Assembly (NCBI GenBank): GCA_032622095.1
Contig: CP136063.1
Coordinates: forward strand, 37,300,106 to 37,364,105
DNA length: 64,000 bases
Reading direction: 5' to 3'
Origin: Siphonodentalium dalli
Taxonomy: Eukaryota > Mollusca > Scaphopoda > Gadilida > Siphonodentaliidae
Below, one piece after another: positions 46,594 to 57,673 of this stretch. The translations under genes were made by a program, and so were the position numbers. Position 1 is the stretch's first letter. Each line of letters opens with the position of its first letter. The notes beneath the pieces were generated by a model, which was not told where the DNA came from, ran no database searches, and was given only the letters and a program-made list of their open reading frames with translations.

Positions 46594-48008
46594 TTAAGAG
46601 GGAGGTAAAGTGGCACAATTCCAGAAATGGGGACCGGTTGAAATTCATGTATTTTTGTTTTAAAAGACCAAAAAATGAAAACTATATTTGTTCATAGACA
46701 TACTACAATAATCCAAGATTAAGTATATCTGATAAGCAATAAATTTGTCATTCCGAAAAAGATGCATTTGAACGTCAAAACAACACAATTTTTTTGAGAT
46801 GAAAATACTGACTGGTAAGAATATCAAATAGCCAACATGAGGTATCAACATGTAGCTAATACTCCCATGCAGTGACAACGCGTAGCGGATTTCCTAGTTT
46901 CAAACCTAAAACTCCAGAAATTTTAACTTAATATATGTAAACAAACCGCCCAAAAAGACAGCCATTTGTAAGAACTATTTCAGAAAACTATGGAGCACCA
47001 CTTTACTATAAAAAATACATGTATGCAAAAATGTACAGTCCCAAATACCATGCAAAGCGAAATAGCTTTTCATACTTCCTGTTTACCTATCTTCGTGAGT
47101 TTCGATTTCGGCTGAAAATAAACAAGAAATTCCCTTTGCAATCTTCAGCTGTACGTGTCGATCAATAAAGCGATCGTCAATAACTTTTTGATGTATCTAA
47201 CACACATGTATATACTATGGTGTATCAATATATTGATTCCTTACCGGTCAAACGTTGACAATTTATTAGATTGATGTTTATTTCGCGGGGAGAATTTACC
47301 AGTAAGGCGGAAGTCGCCCAACAACCACGTTAGATGTAACTACGCCAAATTTCAATCACGCGGTCGATATTTTAAACCATACAAGAAAGATGATATCAAC
47401 ATTTAATAATAGCCAGGTGTAACTTTTCTGCCATACGGTGTAAGTATTTGACATTAACATTACGTATTATGTGATATTATTACTTATTATCGTATATATA
47501 TATTCCGAACTATTTCGGCGGAGTGATATGTTTATTGCATAGTTTGTTATGTTTACGTCGAAATTCCTGCGAGATTTTTCGTAAAACTTGATGCCGACTG
47601 TAAGTAATCGATGGCGCGATCGCTTATGAAAACAATATAGTGTTACGCAACAAACGATTATCCAATTGTGTTATGGACCCTGTGTTGTCACAACAGTCAG
47701 TTCGTTTTATTTTCAACATTGTAAAATAAGCACATTTCTCAACACAGGAACGATAACTCCACCAATGGCGGACATAATTTCCCCAATTTCTGTTGTTCGT
47801 AAAGTGTTTTGAAGTGTGATATTTCGATAATGGGTACGTTTTTCGAAAATCGACGACGCCTTGTCACTAGATGGAATCAGGAATTACATGAAGGTACATT
47901 CATAGATTCTGTAGTAAAATTTATGAAGTCAGGATTTTGTCTAAAATTTTTAACATGGAAACCCTATGGGAGAAAAATAATAAATTTTCCACTTTACCTC
48001 CCTCTTAA
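46594..48008. mobile_element. TTAA element, family P6, 1.4 kb
   Basis: TTAA at 46594-46597 and 48005-48008. Perfect 16-bp ends GAGGGAGGTAAAGTGG and CCACTTTACCTCCCTC. The interior has no recognisable transposase; an open frame at 47809-48060 spans the right end (MKCDISIMGTFFENRRRLVT) and looks incidental. Confidence 0.85.
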
Positions 48009-48257
48009 AGCATGTTTTGTGGTGTTTGGTGAAGAAATAAACCATAATAATGCAACATGATATGATTTTATTTGAGTTTTGATGACATGGTGAGCGTACA
48101 TGTAAAACTAGAAAACAGTGCGGCGAAAACTTCAGCTTGGTATTTCGTCATTTACAGGTAGGCATACTGCTTGGTTCATCAGCGATAGGTAATAATTGAA
48201 TTGCTTGGTTTGCAAGAAGACTAATAATTTCTATCACGACTAGTAGTATCGACTTGT

Positions 48258-49224
48258 TTAAGGACTTTGCTAACCCAATTTTCCCCCAAATTTAATGGAG
48301 TCCAAAATAAAGGTTTATGTTCACTTTTATTAGTAACCACAGTAACCAAACCCATGAATGCAACATTTTAAGAGTATAATTCATGGTAGATTATGTTAGA
48401 AATTCAAAATGTGGAAGTTATAGAAGTTTTTAAAATAATTTTTTTCGAACCCAAAATCAACAAACACAAAGTCAATATCAAAGAAAAAAATATGGCAATA
48501 TGTACTGAACACAGTGAAGAATGATGAACAATAAAGATATACTCACATTTCTTTAGTTTCATTAAGATTTTTGGCATGGAAGCAGTTGTTTACAGATGGT
48601 AGCTTTCATTGCTCAGAAAAGCTATTTGGGAACTGAATTTGATGGGTTAAGTTAATGTTCACTCAAGCCAGCTAAGATTATGACCAGCAAGACACAGGTG
48701 CTTGAGCCATGACAAGATTACATCCTGATTCAGGATGATTGGCGACCTAGTTTCTGGGTTATGGGGTACCCAGAGATTGGGGATTTACAGTTCTTTTGTC
48801 AAGAGATTCACAACACACCACTGTCCACAGTAGTTAACACTTTACTGTCACCTCACTTCAAGGGATGTCAGGCAAGTTACTCAAATATTTGTAAACAATT
48901 GGTTCTTAGTAATTTTATCAAAGAATGCTTGATAAATATGAATATTATTTTATTGTTCATCATTCTTCACAGTGTTCAGTACACATTGCCATATTTTTTT
49001 CTTTGATATGGACTTTGTGTTTGTTGATTTTGGGTTCGAAAAAATTGATTTTAAAAACCTCTATAAATTTCACATTTAGTATTTCTAACATATTCCACCA
49101 TGAATTTTACTCTTAAAATGTTGCATTCATGGGTTTGGTTACTGTGATTACTAATAAAAGTGAACATAAACCTTTATTTTGACTCCATCAAATTTGGGGA
49201 AAATTGGGTTAGCAAAGTCCTTAA
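48258..49224. mobile_element. TTAA foldback element, family P4, copy 2
   Basis: TTAA at 48258-48261 and 49221-49224, same GGACTTTGCTAACCC ends, arms and interior as the copy at 35191-36142 and in the same orientation. They differ by point changes and small indels (for example AGATGCTACCTCGTGAG against AGACACAGGTGCTTGAG). Confidence 0.88.
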
Positions 49225-50750
49225 ACTCACCTCGTCCTTTATCTGGGCTTGCGATCAGCAATCTTTGTAAAAAGACAGGCGGCCTTAAAGTAGCGACAAC
49301 ACAAGTTTTTGAAAAAAATCAAGTGGTGATCAAATTTTCAATGTTTTTCATAGCCAGAGACATCTACCATCATATAGAAAGCAACAACAAAAAATTCCTA
49401 TGAATATTTTTTTTTTGCCAATTTTTTTTAATTCGGACTTCGGAAAAAAAATTCTGTCAACTCAATAATACACATTATGTCACCCAGAAGTTGCCAAATA
49501 ATGTCTGTAGACACTGCTAATGTGCTTTCCACTCTTAATTCAGTGTAGTTATATCTCTCCTACATTAGTCTGTTGTTCGTGGTGGTGTATTAAGGGACAA
49601 AAAGCTTGTAAGATCAATTGTCTTTTTTCAGTTAGGATATGTGAAGATTGTATGTTATATATTTGGTTTCCAGCAATAACACTAATAAATGTAGAATGAT
49701 TTGTTGAAAACTTGTTTATGCCTGAGAAATCATCAGCACATGTGGTTAAATTTAACCCGGAGGTTGATTGACATGAGACAACAATGAAGACAATCGCCAG
49801 GTATATAAGTAACAGATCTTGGGCAAGACCAATGGTTAATTTTTATCACAGAATACAAAACTATCCTGTAATGCAACTTCATGTGCCCAAGCATCCAGAC
49901 TACAATAAATAAAACTGGCGTCGGATGAATACATTATAAGGTGATCTTGAGAAGTTGAGTTGTACAGTTCCGGTAGTATAGAAGGACATGATAGACTCCA
50001 GTTATTATCGCATAACCATTTTTACATGTACTGAATGGAAGTTCCCACTCAGTTATAAAAGTGCATTGGAATGGTCTATAATCATTTGGTGGGTTTTCAG
50101 GAAAATATAAGCAGATGCAAGTATAACACAAATAAAAGTACATTTTAGGGAAGTGTTCAGATAATAAGTTCAACAATTACAAGCTATCGTTTGATTTGTT
50201 AAACTTGAATATTATCTGAGCATTCCCTTATGGGTCACTACTCATCAATGAGTATTTGCTAGAATAGTTTTAAGAAAATACCACATACTTTCTTTTCATA
50301 AATGAAAATTGACTAACATTTGAGTTAGATGTGTTATTTGTTTCGATAAAAAAGGGACTACTCCTGCCGAACAATCAACATTGAATTTGATGTTGATATC
50401 GGTATATGTGGAGGGGGTCATGGTAACTAATCACATGGTACAGTTAACCTAAATAAAGTTGATGTGTATCTTGTACCTAAATCATAGAATACATGTAGTA
50501 CCTCAATCTTGGGCTTTCTTTGACCCGCAGATTTACATGAACGGGCTCAAACAATGTAAACAGGAAGTTGTCTAGCCTAAAATGTTGTTCACAATATATT
50601 ATTAATGAATTGATTTCATATTATCAACACAACAATCAATTATTTTCTTCAAATTCTTGAGGCAAATGTTAATGTCTTTGAGAAGGATATGAGAAGAATG
50701 TCAACAGCATTGATTTTTGAAGGACATCAGCATTAACTAAGTCATATCAC
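49225..50750. other. Unassigned AT-rich stretch
   Basis: No repeat partner in the window and no convincing exon. Small open frames are present on both strands without motifs. Confidence 0.3.
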
Positions 50751-51140
50751 GATTAAAATGCCTACAAAAATAAAGTTATGACTCCATAGCGAATTGGATT
50801 ACCAATTACATGGCATGAAAGTTATTGAATATTTGTTCATTTTTTTATGCATGAAAATAGGTTATCTATTCAGCTGATTATTACATACAAAAAAATTTAA
50901 GCTTGGAATTTGACCATGTCTATGATTAATATGAATGTTCGTTGTGCACTATTACTTATTATTCCCCCAACATTTTAATTATTTAAATGGTTATATACAT
51001 AATTAAATAATTATTTGGTCATTCGTCAAAATGACAGCCACCATGTAAACACTATTAAATTAAACTAAATTTGTTTCAATATATTATCTTTGACAAAATT
51101 GCACCTCAAACTTAATTACAATTGTCTGGTTCACATCCCG
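50751..51140. repeat. Diverged duplication C, left copy
   Basis: Shares with 51612-52010, in the same order, AATTGGATTACCAAT, TTTTTTATGCA(T/C)GAAAATAGG, GATTATTAC, ATTTAATTA/ATTTTAATG parts and the exon-like GACAAAATTGCACCTCAAAC. In the frame of the right-hand exon this copy reads DKIAPQT, then a stop, then LQLSGSHPG, so it is a dead paralogue. Confidence 0.65.
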
Positions 51141-51289
51141 GTGTGTTGCTTGTTCAACACTTTATTTAATACTTTTGTTATACTCTTTAAATCACTACAA
51201 AAACTACAAGTTTGCTCAGTGACAGGTCTGACCAGACTTCTGTTGTCGCCAACACGTGTAGGCCTACTATATGTACTACCATTGTCGTT

Positions 51290-51450
51290 TCCCGAGAATT
51301 TGGGCAGAACTTCCGCTGGAGGCGCTTGCCAGATCCTTAACACCACCCGTATCCAATCAAATTAAAATTTGGGCAGAACTTCCCCTAGAGGCGCGAGCCA
51401 GATCATTATATTAAATCAATCAAATGGATAATTTGGGCAGTTAATGCACA
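51290..51450. repeat. ~75-bp tandem pair with partial third
   Basis: TTTGGGCAGAACTTCCGCTGG with GGCGCTTGCCAGATC and AATCAAAT recurs once at about 51368 (TTTGGGCAGAACTTCCCCTAG) and in part at 51430 (TTTGGGCAG). Confidence 0.7.
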
Positions 51451-51611
51451 TTGAAGAATACTACTGTGGCTAGAGAACTTAATTCATAGTCATGCGGGCA
51501 GAACTCTCTCATACTATTCCCTCCATACCATTGCCGCACAATGTAAATAACGTTGATTCTTGTAGGGTAGTGATATTTACTAAGTCAAAACACAATGTAA
51601 ATGCTAGCCAA

Positions 51612-52010
51612 AAAAAATAAATATATATGCATTCCATAGCCAATTGGATTACCAATAATATGGCACGTGAGTTACTGGAAGTTACTGACCATTCCTTCAA
51701 CTTTTTTATGCACGAAAATAGGCTACCTTTTCAGACGATTATTACCTTCAAAAAAATAATAACATGGAATACAACTTTGTCCAACATTAATGCCAATATT
51801 TATTATGCATTGTCATTTATTTGTATTCTAAAATTTTAATGTATAACTTGTTACAAAATCAAAGCAAAGTTCGATGGGGTCATTTATCGATATCAAAATG
51901 GTGGCCACACAACAAAAGTCAAACGGAATTTATTTCACTTACAGTTGACAATATTTCACCTGAAACTCAATTACAATTGTTTGGTGCACACTCCGATTGT
52001 CCATTTACCT
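51612..52010. repeat. Diverged duplication C, right copy
   Basis: Right partner of 50751-51140, separated by about 470 bp. It contains the candidate exon at 51945. Confidence 0.65.
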
Positions 52011-52025
52011 ATTTTAGACAGAAAA
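51945..52025 (+). CDS. Candidate internal exon
   Basis: Acceptor TATTTCACTTACAG and donor AAAA/GTAAGT bound 81 bp. In one frame this reads (V)DNISPETQLQLFGAHSDC, then PFTYFRQK; the same residues are partly kept in the dead duplicate at about 51090 (D-x-I-x-P-x-T, LQL-x-G-x-H), which favours this frame. It does not join in phase to the next possible acceptor at 52104/52105 (CCTCATTCACAG), since that gives a stop. A different frame (LTIFHLKLNYNCLVH) would join to IEKPEMAGTLLSLLK there. Family unknown. Confidence 0.35.
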
Positions 52026-52104
52026 GTAAGTAGTTTATCCAATAATTTATTGAATTTATATCACTTTTGAGCTCTGCAAAAAGACACGTTTTCCTCATTC
52101 ACAG

Positions 52105-52404
52105 ATTGAGAAACCGGAAATGGCCGGAACACTGTTGTCGCTACTTAAAGGTTTTTTTTTTGCCAGGAGGAAAATAGTATTTGTCTATTATAAGGATGAC
52201 GCAAGACAAGGCGACGATGTATTAGTATATGTGTATCTTAACACTTATTTTACACTCGATCAGTTTTCTTGGCGCATTTACCCACATTTAAGTTGGAGTT
52301 ATATGCGGCTTTGTGACTTGTTTATTATTGCCTTATATGGTAGAAATAAGGAGCGTTTCGTATTACCATTTAATTTAAAAAAAAATTATTTGGAAACTGA
52401 TTAA
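52105..52404 (+). CDS. Open frame after a splice acceptor, unknown
   Basis: After acceptor TTTTCCTCATTCACAG the frame reads IEKPEMAGTLLSLLKG and stays open for a further 84 codons (ARRKIVFVYYKDDARQGDD, YLNTYFTLDQFSWRIYPHLS) to a stop at 52402-52404. It could be a terminal exon, or only its first 45 bases may be exonic (donor AAAG/GTTTTT, weak). I do not recognise it. Confidence 0.25.
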   Translation: MEKPEMAGTLLSLLKGFFFARRKIVFVYYKDDARQGDDVLVYVYLNTYFTLDQFSWRIYPHLSWSYMRLCDLFIIALYGRNKERFVLPFNLKKNYLETD

Positions 52405-52577
52405 ATTTACATCGTCGTGGAAACTAATCGTAAATACTTCAAAAACATATGATATTATAAGCATGTTGAAATTTATTGAAAGTGTTGATTCTCTATAGTG
52501 GGCTAATATTCCAGTGCCGATGATACGTTAGAAAAGTTTTTCCAAATATTGAAGTACCGTATATTAAAGCTGATGGG

Positions 52578-52680
52578 TAGGGCTGGACGATATTAACGAA
52601 AATAAAAACCGCTATTTTTGGAAATTAAAACCGCGGTTAACGATATAATCGGGTTTTTTTTAAAACAGATACAAGAAACT
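52578..52680 (+). mobile_element. hAT-like element end, partial
   Basis: TAGGGCTGGACGATATTAAC followed by AAAACCGC-rich DNA and GTTAACGATATAATCG is the style of a hAT left terminus. No matching right end was found, so it is a fragment at best. Confidence 0.3.
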
Positions 52681-53064
52681 GAAAACAATTTCTCACTGTT
52701 CGCTAGAATCACATCATTGTCATTAATTTTGACAAGTTGACGTCAGGAATAACATACCCGATACACAACCACTCAACCAGTGACAACCTCATGCTCTATC
52801 AATATTCGGAATGAAAAGTAAATTCACTGGTTAAATTCCGCTTTCAACTCCGGGTGGAGTGCAAATCACAGGGGTCAGGGAAAATATATGTTTTTAATTT
52901 ATTATAGTATTTTGAGAAAATAATATGATAAATTAAAAAAAAAAATTCCTGGACCCCTGTATTGCAAATTTATTTGCCCAATATTGCCCACCCGCAATGA
53001 AGACACTCTACCCACAATTATACCTGATTATCTTGCGCTTATTATTTCATTATTGTCATTTCAG

Positions 53065-53184
53065 ATGTATGCGGGTATGGAATGGTCAATGGAGGATTCA
53101 ATGATCTTAATGGACCTTTCTGAAAAGATATTAAAATGCATCCATAATTGCATGTATTTGGCATTATTTTTTGCAATTAGTTGA
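53065..53184 (+). CDS. Candidate terminal exon
   Basis: A strong acceptor (TTATTGTCATTTCAG) precedes 39 codons reading MYAGMEWSMEDSMILMDLSE, then KILKCIHNCMYLALFFAIS, ending in TGA at 53182-53184. It could be the last coding exon of a gene whose earlier exons lie near 52 kb, but no phase can be proven. Confidence 0.3.
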   Translation: MYAGMEWSMEDSMILMDLSEKILKCIHNCMYLALFFAIS

Positions 53185-54350
53185 TTTTAATAACTAAAGC
53201 GTCTTTTGAAAAATGTTGTTGTTGTTATTGTTGTTGGAATCTGATTATACGGGGACCACCTGATCGGATTGTCTGCCTTTAATAGGTCATGCATGCCGTT
53301 TTCGTGCCATTTATATATAATGGCACATCCATATTGTGTTATGACTTACACAAGCCGCATATCAACAATTATTTTGCAAGATTAATTATGCGAATACATG
53401 CATGCCATGGTCAATCTCCCACATCGTAATATGCATACATGATCAACCCACTATTCGAAATCAATTAGGCTGACAACAAACGAATAGTTTTAATTATATC
53501 CGTACAATAACATGTGAATCACACAGGACTGCATGTACATTCAAATATATATCGATTGGAGTATATAATAGGATATACTATTGGTATATAACTGATAATT
53601 CCGGAAACACCACACGATAATTGTCATGTTTTAGGCTCCAATAATGCCAATGTGATTGAAATAATAAATACGAACTTGTTTCGATCGTTTTCACCTCTGC
53701 AATTCCCTAAATCTCTTTTTAAATGCGCACTGGAGCCCTCCAGTCCCGGCGGTCTACGCACTGGCGCTTATCGAAATACGAACTGGAGCGTCCACGTGGT
53801 GGTGTTAAAATGCATTTTTCTCAGTATTTAGTTGTTTGAGACACCAACGCCAACAACAATCGCACGGCGGAGGTGTTTGTTATAGCAATTCATACGGGAA
53901 ATTATTCAGATTATTTCGTTTTCATACACAAAATATCATGTTATTAAGAATTTTCTCGTTACACAATCGGGTTTTGAAGTGATAAATCAGCTGCTTCTGC
54001 ATGGTATGGAAATGTGTTCGAATAAATGCGATATATAAATCACAGTTGAAGCATGTTGGTCATTTGTGACCGACGTTCCATAGAATAATGCTGTTTATAG
54101 AGATAATACGTACCATTTTGAATACTTTGTTTCCTTTTTCACAAAATAATCACAGACGCACCGTCGCATTGTAAACTGCGCACGGGAGCTTTTATCACAA
54201 GCGAACCGCTTCCCACGGAGCAGCTTACCCCCAGTGATATTAGTATAGGCCTATTCATTTTTACAGAAAAATTGTAGCTTATGTTATTACTTTGTATCGC
54301 TCTACAGAATTGATCTCAGAGGTACGCACTGCTGATGACCTCTTACATGT
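53185..54350. other. Unassigned stretch
   Basis: No repeat partner. A short duplicated motif around 53725-53795 (ACTGGAGCCCTCCAG and GAACTGGAGCGTCCA with GCGCACTGG/TACGCACTGG) is the only structure noticed. Confidence 0.3.
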
Positions 54351-54509
54351 AACCATAGCAGAATTATGGGCAACTTTTCAGGATTTAGTCGCAAATATGG
54401 CTTGTTGCCATTCATTGGAAAGCTCTCGCCGAGAGCTTTCCGATGAATGGCAATAAGCCATATTTCCGACTAAATCCTGAAAAGTTTCCCATAATTCTGC
54501 TGTGGTTAT
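54351..54509. repeat. 159-bp palindrome, ~79-bp arms, no loop
   Basis: AACCATAGCAGAATTATGGG at the left pairs with CCCATAATTCTGCTGTGGTT at the right; the arms continue with few mismatches through CTTTTCAGGATTTAGTCG and GCCATTCATTGGAAAGCTCTCG to a centre at about 54429/54430. Transcribed in either direction it would give a long near-perfect hairpin. It could be a hairpin MITE or a hairpin-RNA locus. Confidence 0.85.
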
Positions 54510-54734
54510 GGGGTCGATTAATTAGGGCATTACTGTATAGTGTAGTATATGCTTATTTTCTATACTTAAGTCGACTCAACTATTGGGGTTCAACTAGTCG
54601 ACTCAAGAATCTGTTTCAACACTATTAGATTTTGAAATGTCTGAATATAATATAAATATGATTTACTCTCTTGATCAGATGCCAGCTGTTGTATCTTCAG
54701 TTCTGGACAATAGCGGTATTCATTTAGTCTGCGA

Positions 54735-54965
54735 CTGGTTTGTTTTCAGATGATACCAGTATACTAATAGTCCAAGAGAGAGAACTCTTATCTTGTTAGG
54801 CTGGGTTTGTTATCGAATGGTAACAGTATACTAATAGTCCAAGGGAGAGAACTCTATCTTGTTAGGCTGGGTTTGTTATCAGATGGTGCCAGTATACTAA
54901 TAGTCCAAGGGAGAGAACTCTATCTTGTTAGACTGACTTTGTTATCAGATGGTGCCAGTCTGTCC
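54735..54965. repeat. ~65-bp minisatellite, 3.5 units
   Basis: GTATACTAATAGTCCAAGGG, AGAGAACTCTATCTTGTTAG and TTTGTTATCAGATGGTGCCAG recur in order about three and a half times. Confidence 0.8.
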
Positions 54966-55029
54966 AGGTAAAATATAATAGCATGCATGATGAATGTTTT
55001 CAGATTTTTACGGATAATTTGGGGTTTAA

Positions 55030-55215
55030 ATGCATTCGTCAGATTATACATGACGATTGTGCTATAAAATGACCTCAATACTTCGATCTGACTACTCCGG
55101 GTCCATGTACATTCATCAGACTATATATGGTGCTTGTGCTGCAAGAGGACCATAGATGGAAATACGGAATATTGGTTGATGCATTCTTATCTGATTATAT
55201 ATGATAAGCATGCTG
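55030..55215. repeat. ~85-bp repeat, three diverged units
   Basis: GCATTCGTCAGATTATACATG, ACATTCATCAGACTATATATG and GCATTCTTATCTGATTATAT each lead into a GTGCT or ATGCTGCAAGA-GACC block. Confidence 0.6.
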
Positions 55216-55309
55216 CAAGATGACCTTGACTCAGATGAAGTGAGTGAGGAAAATGGATTAGTTGTAATGCCTTGTGTATTTAATTGCTGAAATTAATATT
55301 ACGATCATC

Positions 55310-55605
55310 TGAGGCCAGGTCTCAGTATAAGTTATATGGGTTATCTTATCTGAGGCAAGGTCTCAGTATAAGTTATATGGGTGTCCACATCTGAGGCAAT
55401 GTCTCAGTATGAGTTATATGGGTGTCCATGTCCGATGCGAGGTCTCACTGCGAGTTATATGGGTGTCCATGTCCGATGCGAGGTCTTAGTATGAGTTATA
55501 TGGGTGTCTAAATCTGAGGAAGTCTCACTGTGAGTTATATAGGTGGTCGCATCTGAGGCGAGGTCTCACTGTGAGTTATAAAGGTGGCCGCATCTGAGGT
55601 AATAA
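55310..55605. repeat. ~38-bp minisatellite, about eight units
   Basis: Unit GAGGCAAGGTCTCAGTAT followed by AGTTATATGGGTGTCCAC/AT; later units read TCCGATGCGAGGTC and CTCACTGTGAGTTATA. Confidence 0.85.
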
Positions 55606-57673
55606 ACCATACACGTATGTTGCAATGCTTATTATATTGCAAAGAAACCGCCACCTCTTCAAAAGATTAGAACTGCATCACACCAGATCAAGTAGACAGC
55701 ACATCGTAATTTTATATACGACTAATTTTCTTGCTGCTTAGCAGACAATTTGATAAACTTACTTCAGTCGGCAACTTGCAACTGGAGTATGCTATTATGC
55801 AATGTACAATATTAGTTTTCCGTATTTTGTTGTTTGAAAATATCTTGCCAAATCCACACATGAACTTGTGCAAAATGTCAGGTGATCAGCGTTTAAAGCT
55901 GTTATGTCAGCGTTGAACATTGACTCAATGTTGCTATTTATGGTTAGTTCAGCAGATATGTGTAACATTACGGGGAAGGGATACACACGGTAATGCGGTT
56001 GCAGAAAACATAGTACCCTTCGCGTATATGTGACCTTGGTGAATATAACTCAATATTATTTCCAGGTATGAACACAGTCTCTGTCAGAGTATGTGGGCAA
56101 TTTTGGTCAAGTTTAGACTTTTTTAAGAAAGTATATTGTACTCCTGTGCATTTTGATAAATTGCGTTCATAGTATACCACCATGCATTCTTGTGATAACA
56201 GCGAAATATTTTATGTCTTATTAATTAATCTTAGGCAACTATGACTAATATTTTAAGACACAGAGAATATAATCTGCACAATTCAACCATTACTCTATGA
56301 ATATATCTCATACTGCTCTATAGCAGTGTATTTTGAAAGGTTTGATGGTGTATATATAAAAAAAAACGATGACGGTCACATTAGTGATACTGCATTGAGC
56401 ACATATTTCGTCTTCTAGAAAAGGTCACAGAATTAATTCCTCACTATTAAATTTCATTTTACAGTGTAGTGTACACACGATTCAAGATAAATAGTGCAGA
56501 AAAAATTGCCTTATACTTCAGTTTCTTTGCGGCCAAAAAGTGAAGATTTAACCATTGTATGAGATCTTGCTTTTCACTATATCTCTCGCGAGATATATTA
56601 GAGATAGTTCGTAGATCACTGATAAAATGTTTATCTTATAGTTTGCATTCATTCTTCCTCATATTTTGAGTGTGTTGTCACTCCTATGGGACTAGCTATT
56701 CCATTAGGCCACAATAAATAAATTCCTCGTTTATTATCAACTTTTTTTTTTTAAATGCGAAGGGGGAAATATTATTTTTTATTTTGTATTCCGAATTTCC
56801 AAATAACAAATTTACCATATCAATATTTCTGAAGATACATTATTTATAATAACAATATGAAATTCTGGGATTCCCCTGGAGGTGAAAGAAACTTTAATTA
56901 TTTTCAACCTCTTGCATGTTACCATTAAGCCTAGTCTCTGCTCTTTTTTGGCGCATTTTCCGCTCAGCAAGCCTGTTATTATGATATACCCATAATAAAA
57001 AAATCTGGGACGGACCGAAAAAATGGAGGGGGATCTGATGATAAATTAGGATTTTTTTTATTTTGGCCTTATAAATTTCATTCTATTTTGGCCATTTTGG
57101 CAGCCATTTTTGGACATAAATTCTACGTTTATGGTTCACGACTGAGCATTGTTTGTCTGTATCTCAATGTATTATGAATTTGGAATTAATTGATCTACAC
57201 ATGACTGTATTCCCATATGGCCTGATGGAAATGCTTCAGAATTTGAACCACTCCGAAAAATCAAGATATCTCAAAAAGCTCAACTCGGATTTTAGGGGAC
57301 TTTTGCCATGTTGTTCATAAACCTGTTCTTATTGATCCCTGAAAAAAAAAATCGGCTTTCCCCGATTTTTTTGCACTAGTGAAACCTAATGTGCCTGGAC
57401 CAGTATACCAGTACTACAGCGGCCGTATTCCGTTATTTTGTGATGAAATTCCTGTTTCTGGATGTTTGATGTGCCTTGTGAGCATGATTTACAGTTAATT
57501 AACTTAATTATGCTAATGACTAATTGAATTAAATTAATGACTGCAACTAATAGAAAATGGAAGATGATTTTGCATATTTGAAAAATTTAAATGATAATGG
57601 GAGTGTCAAGAACACATTCTACTTTCGGTTCATATTTGATATCTTTTTTTGCCACATTGTGGTAATGTCTTCA
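55606..57673. other. Unassigned stretch
   Basis: No supported gene. About 57085-57115 has a GGCCATTTTGGCAGCCATTT motif like dispersed repeat B but without wider match. Open frames at 55731-56183 have no recognisable features. Confidence 0.3.
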
